In this document: positions 1 to 12,715 of the stretch, piece after piece | Layout of the letters: each line of letters opens with the position of its first letter | Numbering within the stretch: the first letter of the stretch is position 1 | From: Glandiceps talaboti | Lineage: Eukaryota > Hemichordata > Enteropneusta > Spengelidae | NCBI RefSeq assembly: GCF_964340395.1 | Contig: NC_135568.1 | Location: 19,096,248-19,160,247, forward strand | Direction: 5' to 3' | DNA: 64,000 nucleotides | Notes under the pieces: model-generated | Databases searched by the model: none | Told to the model about the DNA's origin: nothing | Seen by the model: only the letters and a program-made list of their open reading frames with translations | Position numbers and translations under genes: made by a program

Positions 1-175
1 CATTGTCAATCAACCAACCATACAACTTACCAGCTGTTCATAACATTGTCAACCAACCATCCATACAACTTACCCGCTGTTCATAACATTGTCAACCAAC
101 CATCCATACAACTTACCCGCTGTTCATAATGTTGTTAACCAACCTTTCTCAGAACTTACCAGCAGCTCTTATAAC
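1..175. repeat. Short minisatellite, ~43-bp unit, about 4 copies
   Basis: The unit reads approximately CATTGTCAACCAACCATCCA followed by TACAACTTACCCGCTGTTCATAA. Copies are near identical at first, and the last one is degraded (AATGTTGTTAACC). The array runs off the left edge, so its full length is unknown. No coding potential is seen. Confidence 0.85.
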
Positions 176-447
176 TATGCAACAGTGAAAAATAATTGTA
201 TGTCTAGCGTAATATTGAAATGAAAGTTACTAAAACCACCATCATATATATAATAATATATTCCATATGACAAACCACACTCTCTGATAGTGATAGTGTG
301 TGTATTAATGATTGATTCATGTATAATAGCAAACAATCAATCATAATGGTATGGATTTTAAACTGCTTAGTCATGTCAGTGTCACAAATATTAGTCTATA
401 ATATCATAGTATTTGGGAAAACTTGGTCACATAGATAATTATGATTT
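176..447. other. AT-rich non-coding sequence
   Basis: AT-rich DNA with short TATATA tracts and no recognisable exon, repeat family or RNA gene. It probably belongs to an intron of the collagen gene upstream of the first visible exon. Confidence 0.4.
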
Positions 448-3400
448 TAGTCCCCAATGGGAACTACCCAGAAGGGATATGTTGGGTTCCGTCTGTGCAT
501 GTGTATGTGTATCTGTTCACCCTCATGTCTCTGGCATGCACCAACATATTTCAACCAAACCTGGCACAAAGGTATTATGCTATATGAGACATGTGCACAT
601 ATTCAATGTCAAATTGCAAATTGGTGAATAAAATATGAAATTTTATATCTGGAGACACCATTCAGTTTAACATAATAAGCTTACCATAAAACTTACAAGT
701 TGGGGACTATGTCTTATAAAACATACAAGTTGGGGACTATGTCTTATAAAACATACAAGTTGGGGACTATGTCTTATAAAACATACAAGTTGGGGACGAT
801 GTCTTATAAAACTTATAAGTTGGGGACTATGTCTTATAAAACATACAAGTTGGGGACTATGTCTTATAAAACTTACAAGTTGGTGACTATGTCTTATAAA
901 ACATACAAGTTGGGGACGATGTCTTATAAAACTTACAAGTTGGGACTATGTCTTATAAAACTTATAAGTTGGGGACTATGTCTTATAAAACTTATAAGTT
1001 GGGGACTATGTCTTATAAAACATATAAGTTGGGGACTATGTCTTATAAAACATACAAGTTGGTGACTATGTCTTATAAAAGTTATAAGTTGGGGACTATG
1101 TCTTATAAAACATACAAGTTGGGGACGATGTCTTATAAAACTTACAAGTTGGGACTATGTCTTATAAAACATACAAGTTGGGGACTATGTCTTATAAAAC
1201 TTATAAGTTGGGGACTATGTCTTATAAAACTTACAAGTTGGGGACTATGTCTTATAAAACATACAAGTTGGTGACTATGTCTTATAAAACTTATAAGTTG
1301 GGGACTATGTCTTATAAAACATACAAGTTGGGGACGATGTCTTATAAAACTTACAAGTTGGGACTATGTCTTATAAAACATACAAGTTGGGGACTATGTC
1401 TTATAAAACTTATAAGTTGGGGACTATGTCTTATAAAACTTACAAGTTGGGGACTATGTCTTATAAAACTTATAAGTTGGGACTATGTCTTATAAAACTT
1501 ATAAGTTGGGGACTATGTCTTATAAAACATACAAGTTGGGGACTATGTCTTATAAAACTTACAAGTTGGGGACTATGTCTTATAAAACATACAAGTTGGG
1601 GACTATGTCTTATAAAACTTACAAGTTAGGGACTATGTCTTATAAAACTTATAAGTTGGGGACTATGTCTTATAAAACATACAAGTTGGGGACTATGTCT
1701 TATAAAACTTACAAGTTGGGGACTATGTCTTATAAAACTTACAAGTTGGGGACTATGTCTTATAAAACATACAAGTTGGGGACTATGTCTTATAAAACTT
1801 ACAAGTTGGGGACTATGTCCTATAAAACTTACAAGTTGGGGACTATGTCCTATAAAACTTACAAGTTGGGGGACTATGTCTTATAAAACATACAAGTTGG
1901 GGACTATGTCTTATAAAACTTACAAGTTGGGGACTATGTCTTATAAAACTTACAAGTTGGGGACTATGTCTTATAAAACATACAAGTTGGGACTATGTCT
2001 TATAAAACATACAAGTTGGTGACTATGTCTTATAAAACATACAAGTTGGGGACGATGTCTTATAAAACTTACAAGTTGGGGACTATGTCTTATAAAACAT
2101 ACAAGTTGGGGACTATGTCTTATAAAACATACAAGTTGGTGACTATGTCTTATAAAACATACAAGTTGGGGACTATGTCTTATAAAACTTACAAGTTGGG
2201 GACTATGTCTTATAAAACATACAAGTTGGTGACTAAGTCTTATAAAACATACAAGTTGGTGACTATGTCTTATAAAACATACAAGTTGGTGACTATGTCT
2301 TATAAAACATACAAGTTGGTGACTATGTCTTATAAAACATACAAGTTGGGGACTATGTCTTATAAAACATACAAGTTGGGGACTATGTCTTATAAAACTT
2401 ACAAGTTGGGGACTATGTCTTATAAAACTTACAAGTTGGGGACTATGTCTTATAAAACATACAAGTTGGGGACTATGTCTTATAAAACATACAAGTTGGG
2501 GACTATGTCTTATAAAACTTATAAGTTGGGGACTATGTCTTATAAAACATACAAGTTGGGGACTATGTCTTATAAAACTTACAAGTTGGGGACTATGTCT
2601 TATAAAACATACAAGTTGGGGACTATGTCTTATAAAACATACAAGTTGGGGACTATGTCTTATAAAACATACAAGTTGGGGACTATGTCTTATAAAACAT
2701 ACAAGTTGGGGACTATGTCTTATAAAACTTACAAGTTGGGGACTATGTCTTATAAAACTTACAAGTTGGGGACTATGTCTTATAAAACATACAAGTTGGG
2801 GACTATGTCTTATAAAACATACAAGTTGGGGACTATGTCTTATAAAACATACAAGTTGGGGACTATGTCTTATAAAACATACAAGTTGGGGACTATGTCT
2901 TATAAAACATACAAGTTGGGGACTATGTCTTATAAAACTTACAAGTTGGGGACTATGTCTTATAAAACATACAAGTTGGGGACTATGTCTTATAAAACTT
3001 ACAAGTTGGGGACTATGTCTTATAAAACTTACAAGTTGGGGACTATGTCTTATAAAACTTATAAGTTGGGGACTATGTCTTATAAAACATACAAGTTGGG
3101 GACTATGTCTTATAAAACTTACAAGTTGGGGACTATGTCTTATAAAACATACAAGTTGGGGACTATGTCTTATAAAACTTACAAGTTGGGGACTATGTCT
3201 TATAAAACTTATAAGTTGGGGACTATGTCTTATAAAACATACAAGTTGGGGACTATGTCTTATAAAACATACAAGTTAGGACTATGTCTTATAAAACTTA
3301 TAAGTTGGGGACTATGTCTTATAAAACTTACAAGTTGGGGACTATGTCTTATAAAACTTACAAGTTGGGGACTATGTCTTATAAAACTTACAAGTTGGGG

Positions 3401-3668
3401 ACTATGTCTTATAAAACTTATAAGTTGGGGACTATGTCTTATAAAACTTATAAGTTGGGGACTATGTCTTATAAAACTTACAAGTTGGGGACTATGTCTT
3501 ATAAAACTTACAAGTTGGGGACTATGTCTTATAAAACTTATAAGTTGGGGACTATGTCTTATAAAACTTATAAGTTGGGGACTATGTCTTATAAAACTTA
3601 CAAGTTGGGGACTATGTCTTATAAAACTTACAAGTTGGGGACTATGTTTTCAATTGAAGGTTTGTATT
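448..3668 (+). mobile_element. Interspersed repeat family B, copy 1, inflated by an internal minisatellite
   Basis: The left part (448-690) matches the sequence around 42690-42790: a GGTTCCGTCTGTGCATG-like segment, then TTTCAACCAAACCTGGCACA and an AAGGTATTATGCTAT block. It begins with TAGTCCCCAA. The right end (3635-3668) has the reverse complement TTGGGGACTA followed by TGTTTTCAATTGAAGGTTTG, which matches the end of the copy near 43520-43545 (GTCTTCAACTGAAGGCTTG). This is therefore one non-autonomous element with 10-bp palindromic ends whose terminal segment has expanded about 98-fold. No transposase was found. It lies in the intron upstream of the collagen exon at 3844. Confidence 0.65.
700..3644. 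repeat. 30-bp minisatellite, ~98 copies
   Basis: The unit is GGGGACTATGTCTTATAAAA followed by CATACAAGTT or CTTACAAGTT. Variants include GGTGACTATG, GGGACGATG, TATAAGTT and single-G deletions that shift the register (for example near 941, 1153 and 3279). Because 30 is a multiple of 3, long open frames (a decapeptide of the type MSYKTYKLGT) arise automatically. They change frame at each indel and show no coding constraint. Confidence 0.97.
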
Positions 3669-3843
3669 AGAGTAGCTTTCTCTTGCATGGTACTAGATTA
3701 GCTGCCTTCCCCCTGCATAGTACTATGGTAGTTATCCTTTCCCCCCACCCCACCCCATGGTGCTTGAGTAATTGACACCCTTCCACCCTGCATAGTGCTG
3801 GGGTATCTGATATCCATGTAACTGATCAAATATTTAATTGTAG

Positions 3844-3970
3844 GGTCTGCCGGGTGTACCAGGAGTTCCAGGTCCTGTTGGTCCAAAGGGTCAGAAGGGA
3901 GATGCTGGTGTAGCAGGGTCTCAGGGAATTCAGGGTCTAGCTGGTATTGCAGGTGAAAATGGACAACCAG
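3844..3970 (+). CDS. COL18A1: Multiplexin (collagen XV/XVIII) triple-helix exon 1 of the visible part
   Basis: The 127-bp exon encodes 42 codons of uninterrupted Gly-X-Y triplets (begins GLPGVPGVPGPVGPKGQKGD) and ends one base into a glycine codon. The acceptor is TTTAATTGTAG|GGT and the donor is CCAG|GTAAGA. The frame joins in phase 1 to the exon at 6065 with the Gly-X-Y period intact. Gly-X-Y repeats form the collagen triple helix in secreted extracellular-matrix proteins. The assignment to collagen XV/XVIII rests on the trimerisation and endostatin exons downstream, not on this exon. Earlier exons, including the N-terminal signal peptide and thrombospondin-like region, lie outside the window. 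Confidence 0.9.
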
Positions 3971-4147
3971 GTAAGACAGATTATTTAGTCATTACAAGAG
4001 ATTTTGTCATAGCTTATAAATCTATCAATCAATGTATCAAGATCAGTGAGACTAATCATAAGGTTTCATATTGAGAGGGACACAATAAAGACATCCCTTA
4101 CACAAAGTCTACTCTTTATTTTGTTACATTTGCATTTCTTTTTTAAT

Positions 4148-4551
4148 CCCCCCCCCCCCCCCCCCCCCCCCCCGTACCCGACCCATCCTTTATTGTTGAA
4201 TGGTTTATTCCATGATGTCATCTTGAAGAGTAGGCATGTCCCATGTCCAACAAGGAGACACAACATGAGTAGGCATGTTCCATGTCCAACGAGCAGACAC
4301 AACATATCTAAGTCTGTTTGATTTAGGTTCACAAGTGTTGTTGCATGATCAGAGTAGTGATATCAAGAAATTGAATTGTAAACCGTACTATGACTATGAA
4401 ACATGCCACATTCCATACCAATTCTCACCCTAAAAACAACCATATGAGGCCAAACAACATTAACCAGGTTTGAAAATGACAATATAAACTGCCAGTTCCT
4501 TAAAACCCAATCATAGCGGGGACTATGTCATTCTCAGATGACTCAAACTTA
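4148..4551 (+). mobile_element. Interspersed repeat family A, 5'-truncated copy, with a 26-base C run
   Basis: Matches the right-hand part of the longer copies at 18910-19640, 22986-23740 and 35441-36365. Shared segments are a CCATCCTTTATTGTTGAATG block, CATGTCCAACGAGCAGACAC, a TCTAAGTCTGTTTGATTTAG block and the terminal TAGCGGGGACTATGTCATTC. A run of 26 cytosines at 4148-4173 sits where copy 35441-36365 has a short C-rich tract. About 110 bp around 4365-4475 have no counterpart in the other copies. Confidence 0.6.
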
Positions 4552-5590
4552 TTTCATTCTATCCATGTCAAGCTAATGTTGAATTTAATAAGGTGAATAA
4601 ATGGTGTGGTGCTAACAGACTGACTATGAATGTAAATAAAACAGAGCACATGGTGATCAGAAGTAAACACAATAGAAAAAAGTCAATGGGTCTATCTTAA
4701 TAGCAAGGTGGTTAACTAAACTAACAGTACACCGTTCATTGTAATTCACCTAGACAGTAATTTAAGCTGGAAAACACACGTTGTAGACGTAAAGAAAAAA
4801 ATCTGTGAATTGATAGGAATATTTTACAGGCTGCGATCATTGGTCCCACGCTCGACTCTTGTGATGCTGTATCGCACGTTTCTTATGGCTTTGAAGTTTG
4901 GGGAAGTTCGTGTAAAACATATCTCAGGGAGATCTTACTTGCACAGAAAAGGATTGTTCGTATCATCACAGGTAGTAGATTTGACGCACATACTGCACCT
5001 TTGTTTAAAAAGCTCTGTATTCTCAATATCTACAAACAGTTTGACTATCAAATTGGAATTTTCATTCACGATGCACTTCACGATAAACTTCCACCATACT
5101 TGAAGAGCTATTTTTCAAATGTCAGTCATTGTCATCATACCAGACGGAAATTGAGAGGAGACCTCCATGTACCAAGATACAGGAGTAGTTTGGGTCAGTC
5201 ATCTGTCAAGTTCATTGGTTCACAAATATGGAACAACATTCCAGACAAAATTCGCAGTCATTCAAGCAGAAACAAATTTAAGGAAGATTATAAAGACTTT
5301 CTCCAATTTTAACTTTGTAAATTTTTCACACATTTTCAGATTTGATCATGTGTATGATATTTCATTATTATGAGACTTGACAGCAGTCACATAATTATTT
5401 TTATGTTTATACTAGTTTTCGGAGATTTGAGTGGCTAGACTAGATTAGTTAATTAGCAACTATTTTCTAGCCTCTCGCCCGCTCTAATAGTAATTTTGCA
5501 CACACTGTGTGTATTGTATGCTTTTAATGTTATTTTCTTTCTATTTTCTCATATGATGGGTGAATAAACATATCATATTAAGATACAAGT
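4552..5590 (+). mobile_element. Degenerate non-LTR retrotransposon (LINE) 3' fragment
   Basis: Conceptual translation with frame changes gives the C-terminal part of a LINE reverse transcriptase: KWCGANRLTMNVNKTEH-like near 4595-4655, then a region rich in LFKKLCILNIYKQFDYQIG-like residues around 5001-5060, and an SQIWNNIPDKIRSHSSRNKF-like end at 5220-5280. The order (thumb region, then a final W-N-x-(L/I)-P motif) is characteristic of jockey/CR1-type elements. Several stops and frameshifts show it is dead. The end near 5560-5590 has a TGAATAAACATATC-type tail. It is intronic to the collagen gene. Confidence 0.7.
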
Positions 5591-6064
5591 CATAAACGAT
5601 TTGGTGACATAATTTATTATATTTATGAAATGTTCAGGAAATTGCTACTATGCAATCAACTGTTCTAACAATGTCAGAACATAAATTGTAATGTCATACT
5701 GTAATGTTGTTTTATTTCAGTATTTTCACTTTAAGCCATGGGAAGAATAAAATGTACTCATACAGTAGAATAGACTCAGCTTGTGCCACTTTAAGCCATG
5801 GGAAGAATAAGATGTACTCATATAGTAGAATAGACTCAGCTTGTGCCACTTTAAGCACATACTCATATAGTAGAATAGAAATGACACCAAGTTTATTCCA
5901 ACTGTTAACCATGTGATCACTCTGTCTTCAGAGATAGTTTATACTCTCCACTGAAGGCTATGTATTCCGTAGTGTTTAATATGATTGTAATTCAGTTAGG
6001 TTTGATATGTACATGTGTTCACAGAATCTTGCAAATCTCACCTTTCTCATTTGTACTGATTCAG
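5591..6064 (+). other. Intron sequence with a ~60-bp repeat of 2.5 copies
   Basis: Between about 5735 and 5870 a ~60-bp unit (CTTTAAGCCATGGGAAGAAT, then AAGATGTACTCATATAGTAG and AATAGACTCAGCTTGTGCCA) occurs twice plus a partial copy. The remainder is AT-rich intron leading to the acceptor before 6065. No other feature was recognised. Confidence 0.7.
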
Positions 6065-6234
6065 GTGAACAAGGAGTGATGGGTGAAAAAGGTTCAGATG
6101 GACGACCTGGAATGGTTGGATTACCTGGCCAAGTCGGACCGAAAGGAACCAATGGTATTGATGGTTTACCAGGTCCAGCTGGTAAAAAAGGACTTAAAGG
6201 AGATACTGGAGAGGCAGGAACACCAGGACTTAAG
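6065..6234 (+). CDS. COL18A1: Multiplexin collagen triple-helix exon 2
   Basis: The 170-bp exon starts in phase 1, completing a glycine codon (G|GT), and encodes [20 protein letters not shown] and further perfect Gly-X-Y triplets to ...GEAGTPGLK. The acceptor is GTACTGATTCAG|GT. The donor is AAG|GTAATA and leaves phase 0. Several GPKG and GKKG triplets could carry hydroxylysine or charge pairs, as is common in fibril-associated collagens. Together with the previous exon it forms 99 codons without a break in periodicity, which supports both junctions. Confidence 0.92.
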
Positions 6235-6375
6235 GTAATAATTCCATGGTAACTACTCTCTTTATAGACATCAGATATTTGATACATATAAATACTTTAA
6301 GTATTTTGACACAGTAATTCCTTCAAATCTTTCAATTTTTAAAGATATTATGCATCCTATTTTTGTTGTTTATAG

Positions 6376-6462
6376 GGAGAACCGGGAGTACCAGGTGTTA
6401 GTAGTGGGGGTGATACTCCAATACCAGGACCACCAGGTGAAATTGGACCAAAGGGTGAGCCT
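6376..6462 (+). CDS. COL18A1: Multiplexin collagen triple-helix exon 3, with a short interruption
   Basis: The 87-bp exon (29 codons, phase 0 at both ends) encodes GEPGVPGVSSGGDTPIPGPP followed by GEIGPKGEP. The SSGGDTPIP stretch breaks the Gly-X-Y rule, so it is a small non-collagenous interruption. Such interruptions are typical of multiplexin collagens, where they add flexibility and glycosaminoglycan or protease sites. The acceptor is TTGTTTATAG|GGA and the donor is CCT|GTAAGTAT, a strong 5' splice site. That same donor sequence is repeated about 75 times immediately downstream. Confidence 0.92.
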
Positions 6463-9400
6463 GTAAGTATATACAATGTATAGGTATAATAACCTGTAAG
6501 TATAACCTAGTATATACAATGTACAGGTATAATAACCTGTAAGTATAACCTAGTATATACAATGTATAGGTATAATAATAACCTGTAAGTATAACCTAGT
6601 ATATACAATGTACAGGTATAATAACCTGTTAGTATAACCTAGTATATACAATGTATAGGTATAATAATGACCTGTAAGTATAACCTAGTATATACAATGT
6701 ACAGGTATAATAATAACCTGTAAGTATAACCTAGTATATATAATGTACAGGTATAATAATGACCTGTAAGTATAACCTAGTATATACAATGTATAGGTAT
6801 AATAACCTGTAAGTATAACCTAGTATATACAATGTACAGGTATAATAACCTGTAAGTATAACCTAGTATATACAATGTACAGGTATAATAACCTGTAAGT
6901 ATAACCTAGTATATATAATGTACAGGTATAATAATAACCTGTAAGTATAACCTAGTATATACAATGTATAGGTATAATAACCTGTAAGTATAACCTAGTA
7001 TATACAATGTACAGGTATAATAACCTGTAAGTATAACCTTGTATATACAATGTACAGGTATAATAACCTGTAAGTATAACCTAGTATATACAATATACAG
7101 GTATAATAACCTGTAAGTATAACCTAGTATATACAATGTATAGGTATAATAACCTGTAAGTATAACCTAGTATATACAATGTACAGGTATAATAACCTGT
7201 AAGTATAACCTAGTATATACAATGTACAGGTATAATAACCTGTAAGTATAACCTAGTATATATAATGTACAGGTATAATAATAACCTGTTAGTATAACCT
7301 AGTATAAACAATATACAGGTATAATAACCTGTAAGTATAACCTAGTATATACAATGTACAGGTATAATAATAACCTGTAAGTATAACCTTGTATATACAA
7401 TGTACAGGTATAATAATAACCTGTAAGTATAACCTAGTATATATAATGTACAGGTATAATAACCTGTAAGTATAACCTAGTATATACAATGTATAGGTAT
7501 AATAATAACCTGTAAGTATAACCTAGTATATACAATGTACAGGTATAATAATAACCTGTAAGTATAACCTAGTATATACAATGTATAGGTATAATAACCT
7601 GTAAGTATAATCTAGTATATACAATGTATAGGTATAATAATAACCTGTAAGTATAACCTAGTATATACAATGTATAGGTGTAATAACCTGTAAGTATAAC
7701 CTAGTATATACAATGTATAGGTGTAATAACCTGTAAGTATAACCTAGTATATATAATGTACAGGTATAATAACCTGTAAGTATAACCTAGTATATACAAT
7801 GTATAGGTATAATAATAACCTGTAAGTATAACCTAGTATATACAATATACAGGTATAATAATAACCTGTAAGTATAACCTAGTATATACAATGTACAGGT
7901 ATAATAACCTGTAAGTATAACCTAATATATACAATGTACAGGTATAATAACCTGTAAGTATAACCTAATATATACAATGTACAGGTATAATAATAACCTG
8001 TAAGTATAACCTAGTATATACAATGTACAGGTATAATAACCTGTTAGTATAACCTAGTATATACAATGTATAGGTATAATAATAACCTGTAAGTATAACC
8101 TAGTATATACAATGTATAGGTATAATAATAACCTGTAAGTATAACCTAGTATATACAATGTACAGGTATAATAATAACCTGTAAGTATAACCTAGTATAT
8201 ATAATGTACAGGTATAATAACCTGTAAGTATAACCTAGTATATACAATGTATAGGTATAATAATAACCTGTAAGTATAACCTAGTATATACAATGTACAG
8301 GTATAATAATAACCTGTAAGTATAACCTAGTATATACAATGTATAGGTATAATAACCTGTAAGTATAATCTAGTATATACAATGTATAGGTATAATAATA
8401 ACCTGTAAGTATAACCTAGTATATACAATGTATAGGTGTAATAACCTGTAAGTATAACCTAGTATATACAATGTATAGGTGTAATAACCTGTAAGTATAA
8501 CCTAGTATATATAATGTACAGGTATAATAACCTGTAAGTATAACCTAGTATATACAATGTATAGGTATAATAATAACCTGTAAGTATAACCTAGTATATA
8601 CAATGTATAGGTGTAATAACCTGTAAGTATAACCTAGTATATACAATGTATAGGTATAATAACCTGTAAGTATAACCTAGTATATACAATGTACAGGTAT
8701 AATAACCTGTAAGTATAACCTAGTATATACAATGTACAGGTATAATAACCTGTAAGTATAACCTAGTATATACAATGTACAGGTATAATAACCTGTAAGT
8801 ATAACCTAGTATATACAATGTATAGGTATAATAACCTGTAAGTATAACCTAGTATATACAATGTATAGGTATAATAACCTGTAAGTATAACCTAGTATAT
8901 ACAATGTATAGGTATAATAACCTGTAAGTATAACCCAGTATATACAATGTATAGGTATAATAACCTGTAAGTATAACCTAGTATATACAATGTATAGGTA
9001 TAATAACCTGTAAGTATAACCTAGTATATACAATGTATAGGTATAATAACCTGTAAGTATAACCTAGTATATACAATGTACAGGTATAATAATAACCTGT
9101 AAGTATAACCTAGTATATATAATGTATAGGTATAATAACCTGTAAGTATAACCTAGTATATACAATGTACAGGTATAATAATAACCTGTAAGTATAACCT
9201 AGTATATACAATGTACAGGTATAATAACCTGTAAGTATAACCTAGTATATACAATGTACAGGTATAATAACCTGTAAGTATAACCTAGTATATACAATGT
9301 ACAGGTATAATAACCTGTTAGTATAACCTAGTATATACAATATACAGGTATAATAACCTGTAAGTATAACCTAGTATATACAATGTACAGGTATAATAAC

Positions 9401-9842
9401 CTGTAAGTATAACCTAGTATATACAATGTACAGGTATAATAATAACCTGTAAGTATAACCTAGTAAATACAATGTATAGGTATAATAATAACCTGTAAGT
9501 ATAACCTAGTATATACAATGTACAGGTATAATAACCTGTTAGTATAACCTAGTATATACAATATACAGGTATAATAACCTGTAAGTATAACCTAGTATAT
9601 ACAATGTATAGGTATAATAATAACCTGTTAGTATAACCTAGTATATACAATGTACAGGTATAATAACCTGTAAGTATAACCTAGTATATACAATATACAG
9701 GTATAATAACCTGTTAGTATAACCTAGTATATACAATATACAGGTATAATAACCTGTAAGTATAACCTAGTATATACAATGTACAGGTATAATAATAACC
9801 TGTAAGTATAACCTAGTATATACAATATACAGGTATAATAAC
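6463..9842 (+). repeat. 43/46-bp minisatellite of tandem 5' splice sites, ~75 copies
   Basis: The array starts exactly at the donor of the preceding exon. Each unit reads approximately CCTGTAAGTATAACCTAGTA, then TATACAATGTACAGGTATAA, then TAA. An extra TAA gives the 46-bp form. Every unit therefore contains CCT|GTAAGTAT, the same 11 bases as the real exon-intron junction at 6460-6470, and also a TGTACAG|G acceptor-like string. Common variants are TATAGG/TACAGG, CCTGTTAGTA and TATATAATG. It lies wholly inside the collagen intron 6463-13034. Confidence 0.95.
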
Positions 9843-12715
9843 CTGTAAGTATATCCTATATACAGTGTATAAGTAGAATAACCTAGAAGTATATCCTATA
9901 TACAGTGTATAAGTAGAATAACCTAGAAGTATGTCCTATATACAGGGTATAAGTAAAATAACCTAGAATTATATCCTACATACAGTGTATAAGTAGAATA
10001 ACCTAGAAGTATATCCTATATACAGTGTATAAGTAGAATAACCTAGAAGTATATCCTATATACAGTGTATAAGTAGAATAACCTAGAAGTATATCCTATA
10101 TACAGTGTATAAGTAAAATAACCTAGAATTATATCCTATATACAGTGTATAAGTAGAATAACCTAGAATTATATCCTATATACAGTGTATAAGTAGAATA
10201 ACCTAGAAGTATATCCTATATACAGTGTATAAGTAGAATAACCTAGAATTATATCCTATATACAGTGTATAAGTAGAATAACCTAGAAGTATATCCTATA
10301 TACAGTGTATAAGTAAAATAACCTAGAATTATATCCTATATACAGTGTATAAGTAGAATAACCTAGAAGTATATTCTATATACAGTGTATAAGTAGAATA
10401 ACCTTGAAGTATATCCTATATACAGTGTATAAGTAGAATAACCTTGAAGTATATCCTATATACAGTGTATAAGTAGAATAACCTAGAAGTATATCCTATA
10501 TACAGTGTATAAGTAGAATAACCTAGAATTATATCCTATATACAGTGTATAAGTAGAATAACCTAGAAGTATATCCTACATACAGTGTATAAGTAGAATA
10601 ACCTAGAATTATATCCTATATACAGTGTATAAGTAGAATAACCTAGAAGTATATCCTATATACAGTGTATAAGTAGAATAACCTAGAAGTATGTCCTATA
10701 TACAGTGTATAAGTAAAATAACCTAGAATTATATCCTATTTACAGTGTATAAGTAGAATAACCTAGAAGTATATCCTATATACAGTGTATAAGTAAAATA
10801 ACCTAGAAGTATATCCTATATACAGTGTATAAGTAAAATAACCTAGAATTATATCCTATTTACAGTGTATAAGTAGAATAACCTTGAAGTATATCCTATA
10901 TACAGTGTATAAGTAGAATAACCTAGAATTATATCCTATTTACAGTGTATAAGTAGAATAACCTTGAAGTATATCCTATATACAGCGTATAAGTAGAATA
11001 ACCTAGAAGTATATCCTATATACAGTGTATAAGTAGAATAACCTAGAATTATATCCTATATACAGTGTATAAGTAGAATAACCTAGAAGTATATCCTATA
11101 TACAGTGTATAAGTAGAATAACCTAGAAGTATATCCTATATACAGTGTATAAGTAGAATAACCTAGAAGTATATCCTATATACAGTGTATAAGTAGAATA
11201 ACCTAGAAGTATATCCTATATACAGTGTATAAGTAGAATAACCTAGAAGTATATCCTATATACAGTGTATAAGTAGAATAACCTAGAAGTATATCCCATA
11301 TACAGTGTATAAATAGAATAACCTAGAAGTATATCCTATATACAGTGTATAAGTAGAATAACCTAGAAGTATATCCTATATACAGTGTATAAGTAGAATA
11401 ACCTAGAAGTATATCCTATATACAGTGTATAAGTAGAATAACCTAGAAGTATATCCTATATACAGTGTATAAGTAGAATAACCTAGAATTATATCCTATA
11501 TACAGTGTATAAGTAAAATAACCTAGAAGTATGTCCTATATACAGTGTATAAGTAGAATAACCTAGAAGTATATCCTATATACAGTGTATAAGTAGAATA
11601 ACCTAGAAGTATGTCCTATATACAGTATATAAGTAAAATAACCTAGAAGTATATCCTATATACAGTGTATAAGTAGAATAACCTAGAAGTATATCCTATA
11701 TACAGTGTATAAGTAGAATAACCTAGAAGTATATCCTATATACAGTGTATAAGTAGAATAACCTAAAAGTATGTCCTATATACAGTGTATAAGTAGAATA
11801 ACCTAGAAGTATATCCTATATACAGTGTATAAGTAGAATAACCTAGAAGTATATCCTATTTACAGTGTATAAGTAAAATAACCTAGAATTATATCCTATA
11901 TACAGTGTATAAGTAGAATAACCTTGAAGTATATCCTATATACAGTGTATAAGTAGAATAACCTTGAAGTATATCCTATATACAGTGTATAAGTAGAATA
12001 ACCTAGAAGTATATCCTATATACAGTGTATAAGTAGAATAACCTAGAATTATATCCTATATACAGTGTATAAGTAGAATAACCTAGAAGTATATCCTATT
12101 TACAGTGTATAAGTAGAATAACCTAGAAGTATATCCTATATACAGTGTATAAGTAGAATAACCTAGAAGTATGTCCTATATACAGTGTATAAGTAGAATA
12201 ACCTTGAAGTATATCCTATATACAGTGTATAAGTAGAATAACCTAGAATTATATCCTATATACAGTGTATAAGTAGAATAACCTAGAAGTATATCCTATA
12301 TACAGTGTATAAGTAGAATAACCTAGAAGTATATCCTATTTACAGTGTATAAGTAGAATAACCTAGAATTATATCCTATATACAGTGTATAAGTAGAATA
12401 ACCTAGAAGTATATCCTATATACAGTGTATAAGTAAAATAACCTAGAATTATATCCTATTTACAGTGTATAAGTAGAATAACCTTGAAGCATATCCTATA
12501 TACAGTGTATAAATAGAATAACCTTGAAGTATATCCTATATACAGTGTATAAGTAGAATAACCTTGAAGTATATCCTATATACAGTGTATAAGTAGAATA
12601 ACCTAGAAGTATGTCCTATATACAGTGTATAAGTAGAATAACCTAGAAGTATATCCTATTTACAGTGTATAAGTAGAATAACCTAGAAGTATATCCTATA
12701 TACAGTATATAAGTA
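9843..12715 (+). repeat. 40-bp minisatellite, ~71 copies, derived from the 43-bp array
   Basis: The unit is approximately AGTATATCCTATATACAGTG then TATAAGTAGAATAACCTAGA. It aligns with the neighbouring 43-bp unit over its whole length with a 3-bp deletion, and the two arrays join without a gap. In this family the donor core CCTGTAAGTATA has become CCTAGAAGTATA, so the GT is lost. Frequent variants are AATTATATCC, AGTATGTCC, CCTTGAAG and AAGTAAAATA. Confidence 0.95.

Noticed and set aside
700-3701. Repetitive open frames encoding MSYKTYKLGT-type decapeptides
   Set aside because: They follow from a 30-bp period, change frame at each single-base indel and lie inside a mobile-element copy.
6463-12715. 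CRISPR-like regular repeat structure
   Set aside because: The units are contiguous without unique spacers and lie in an intron of an animal gene.
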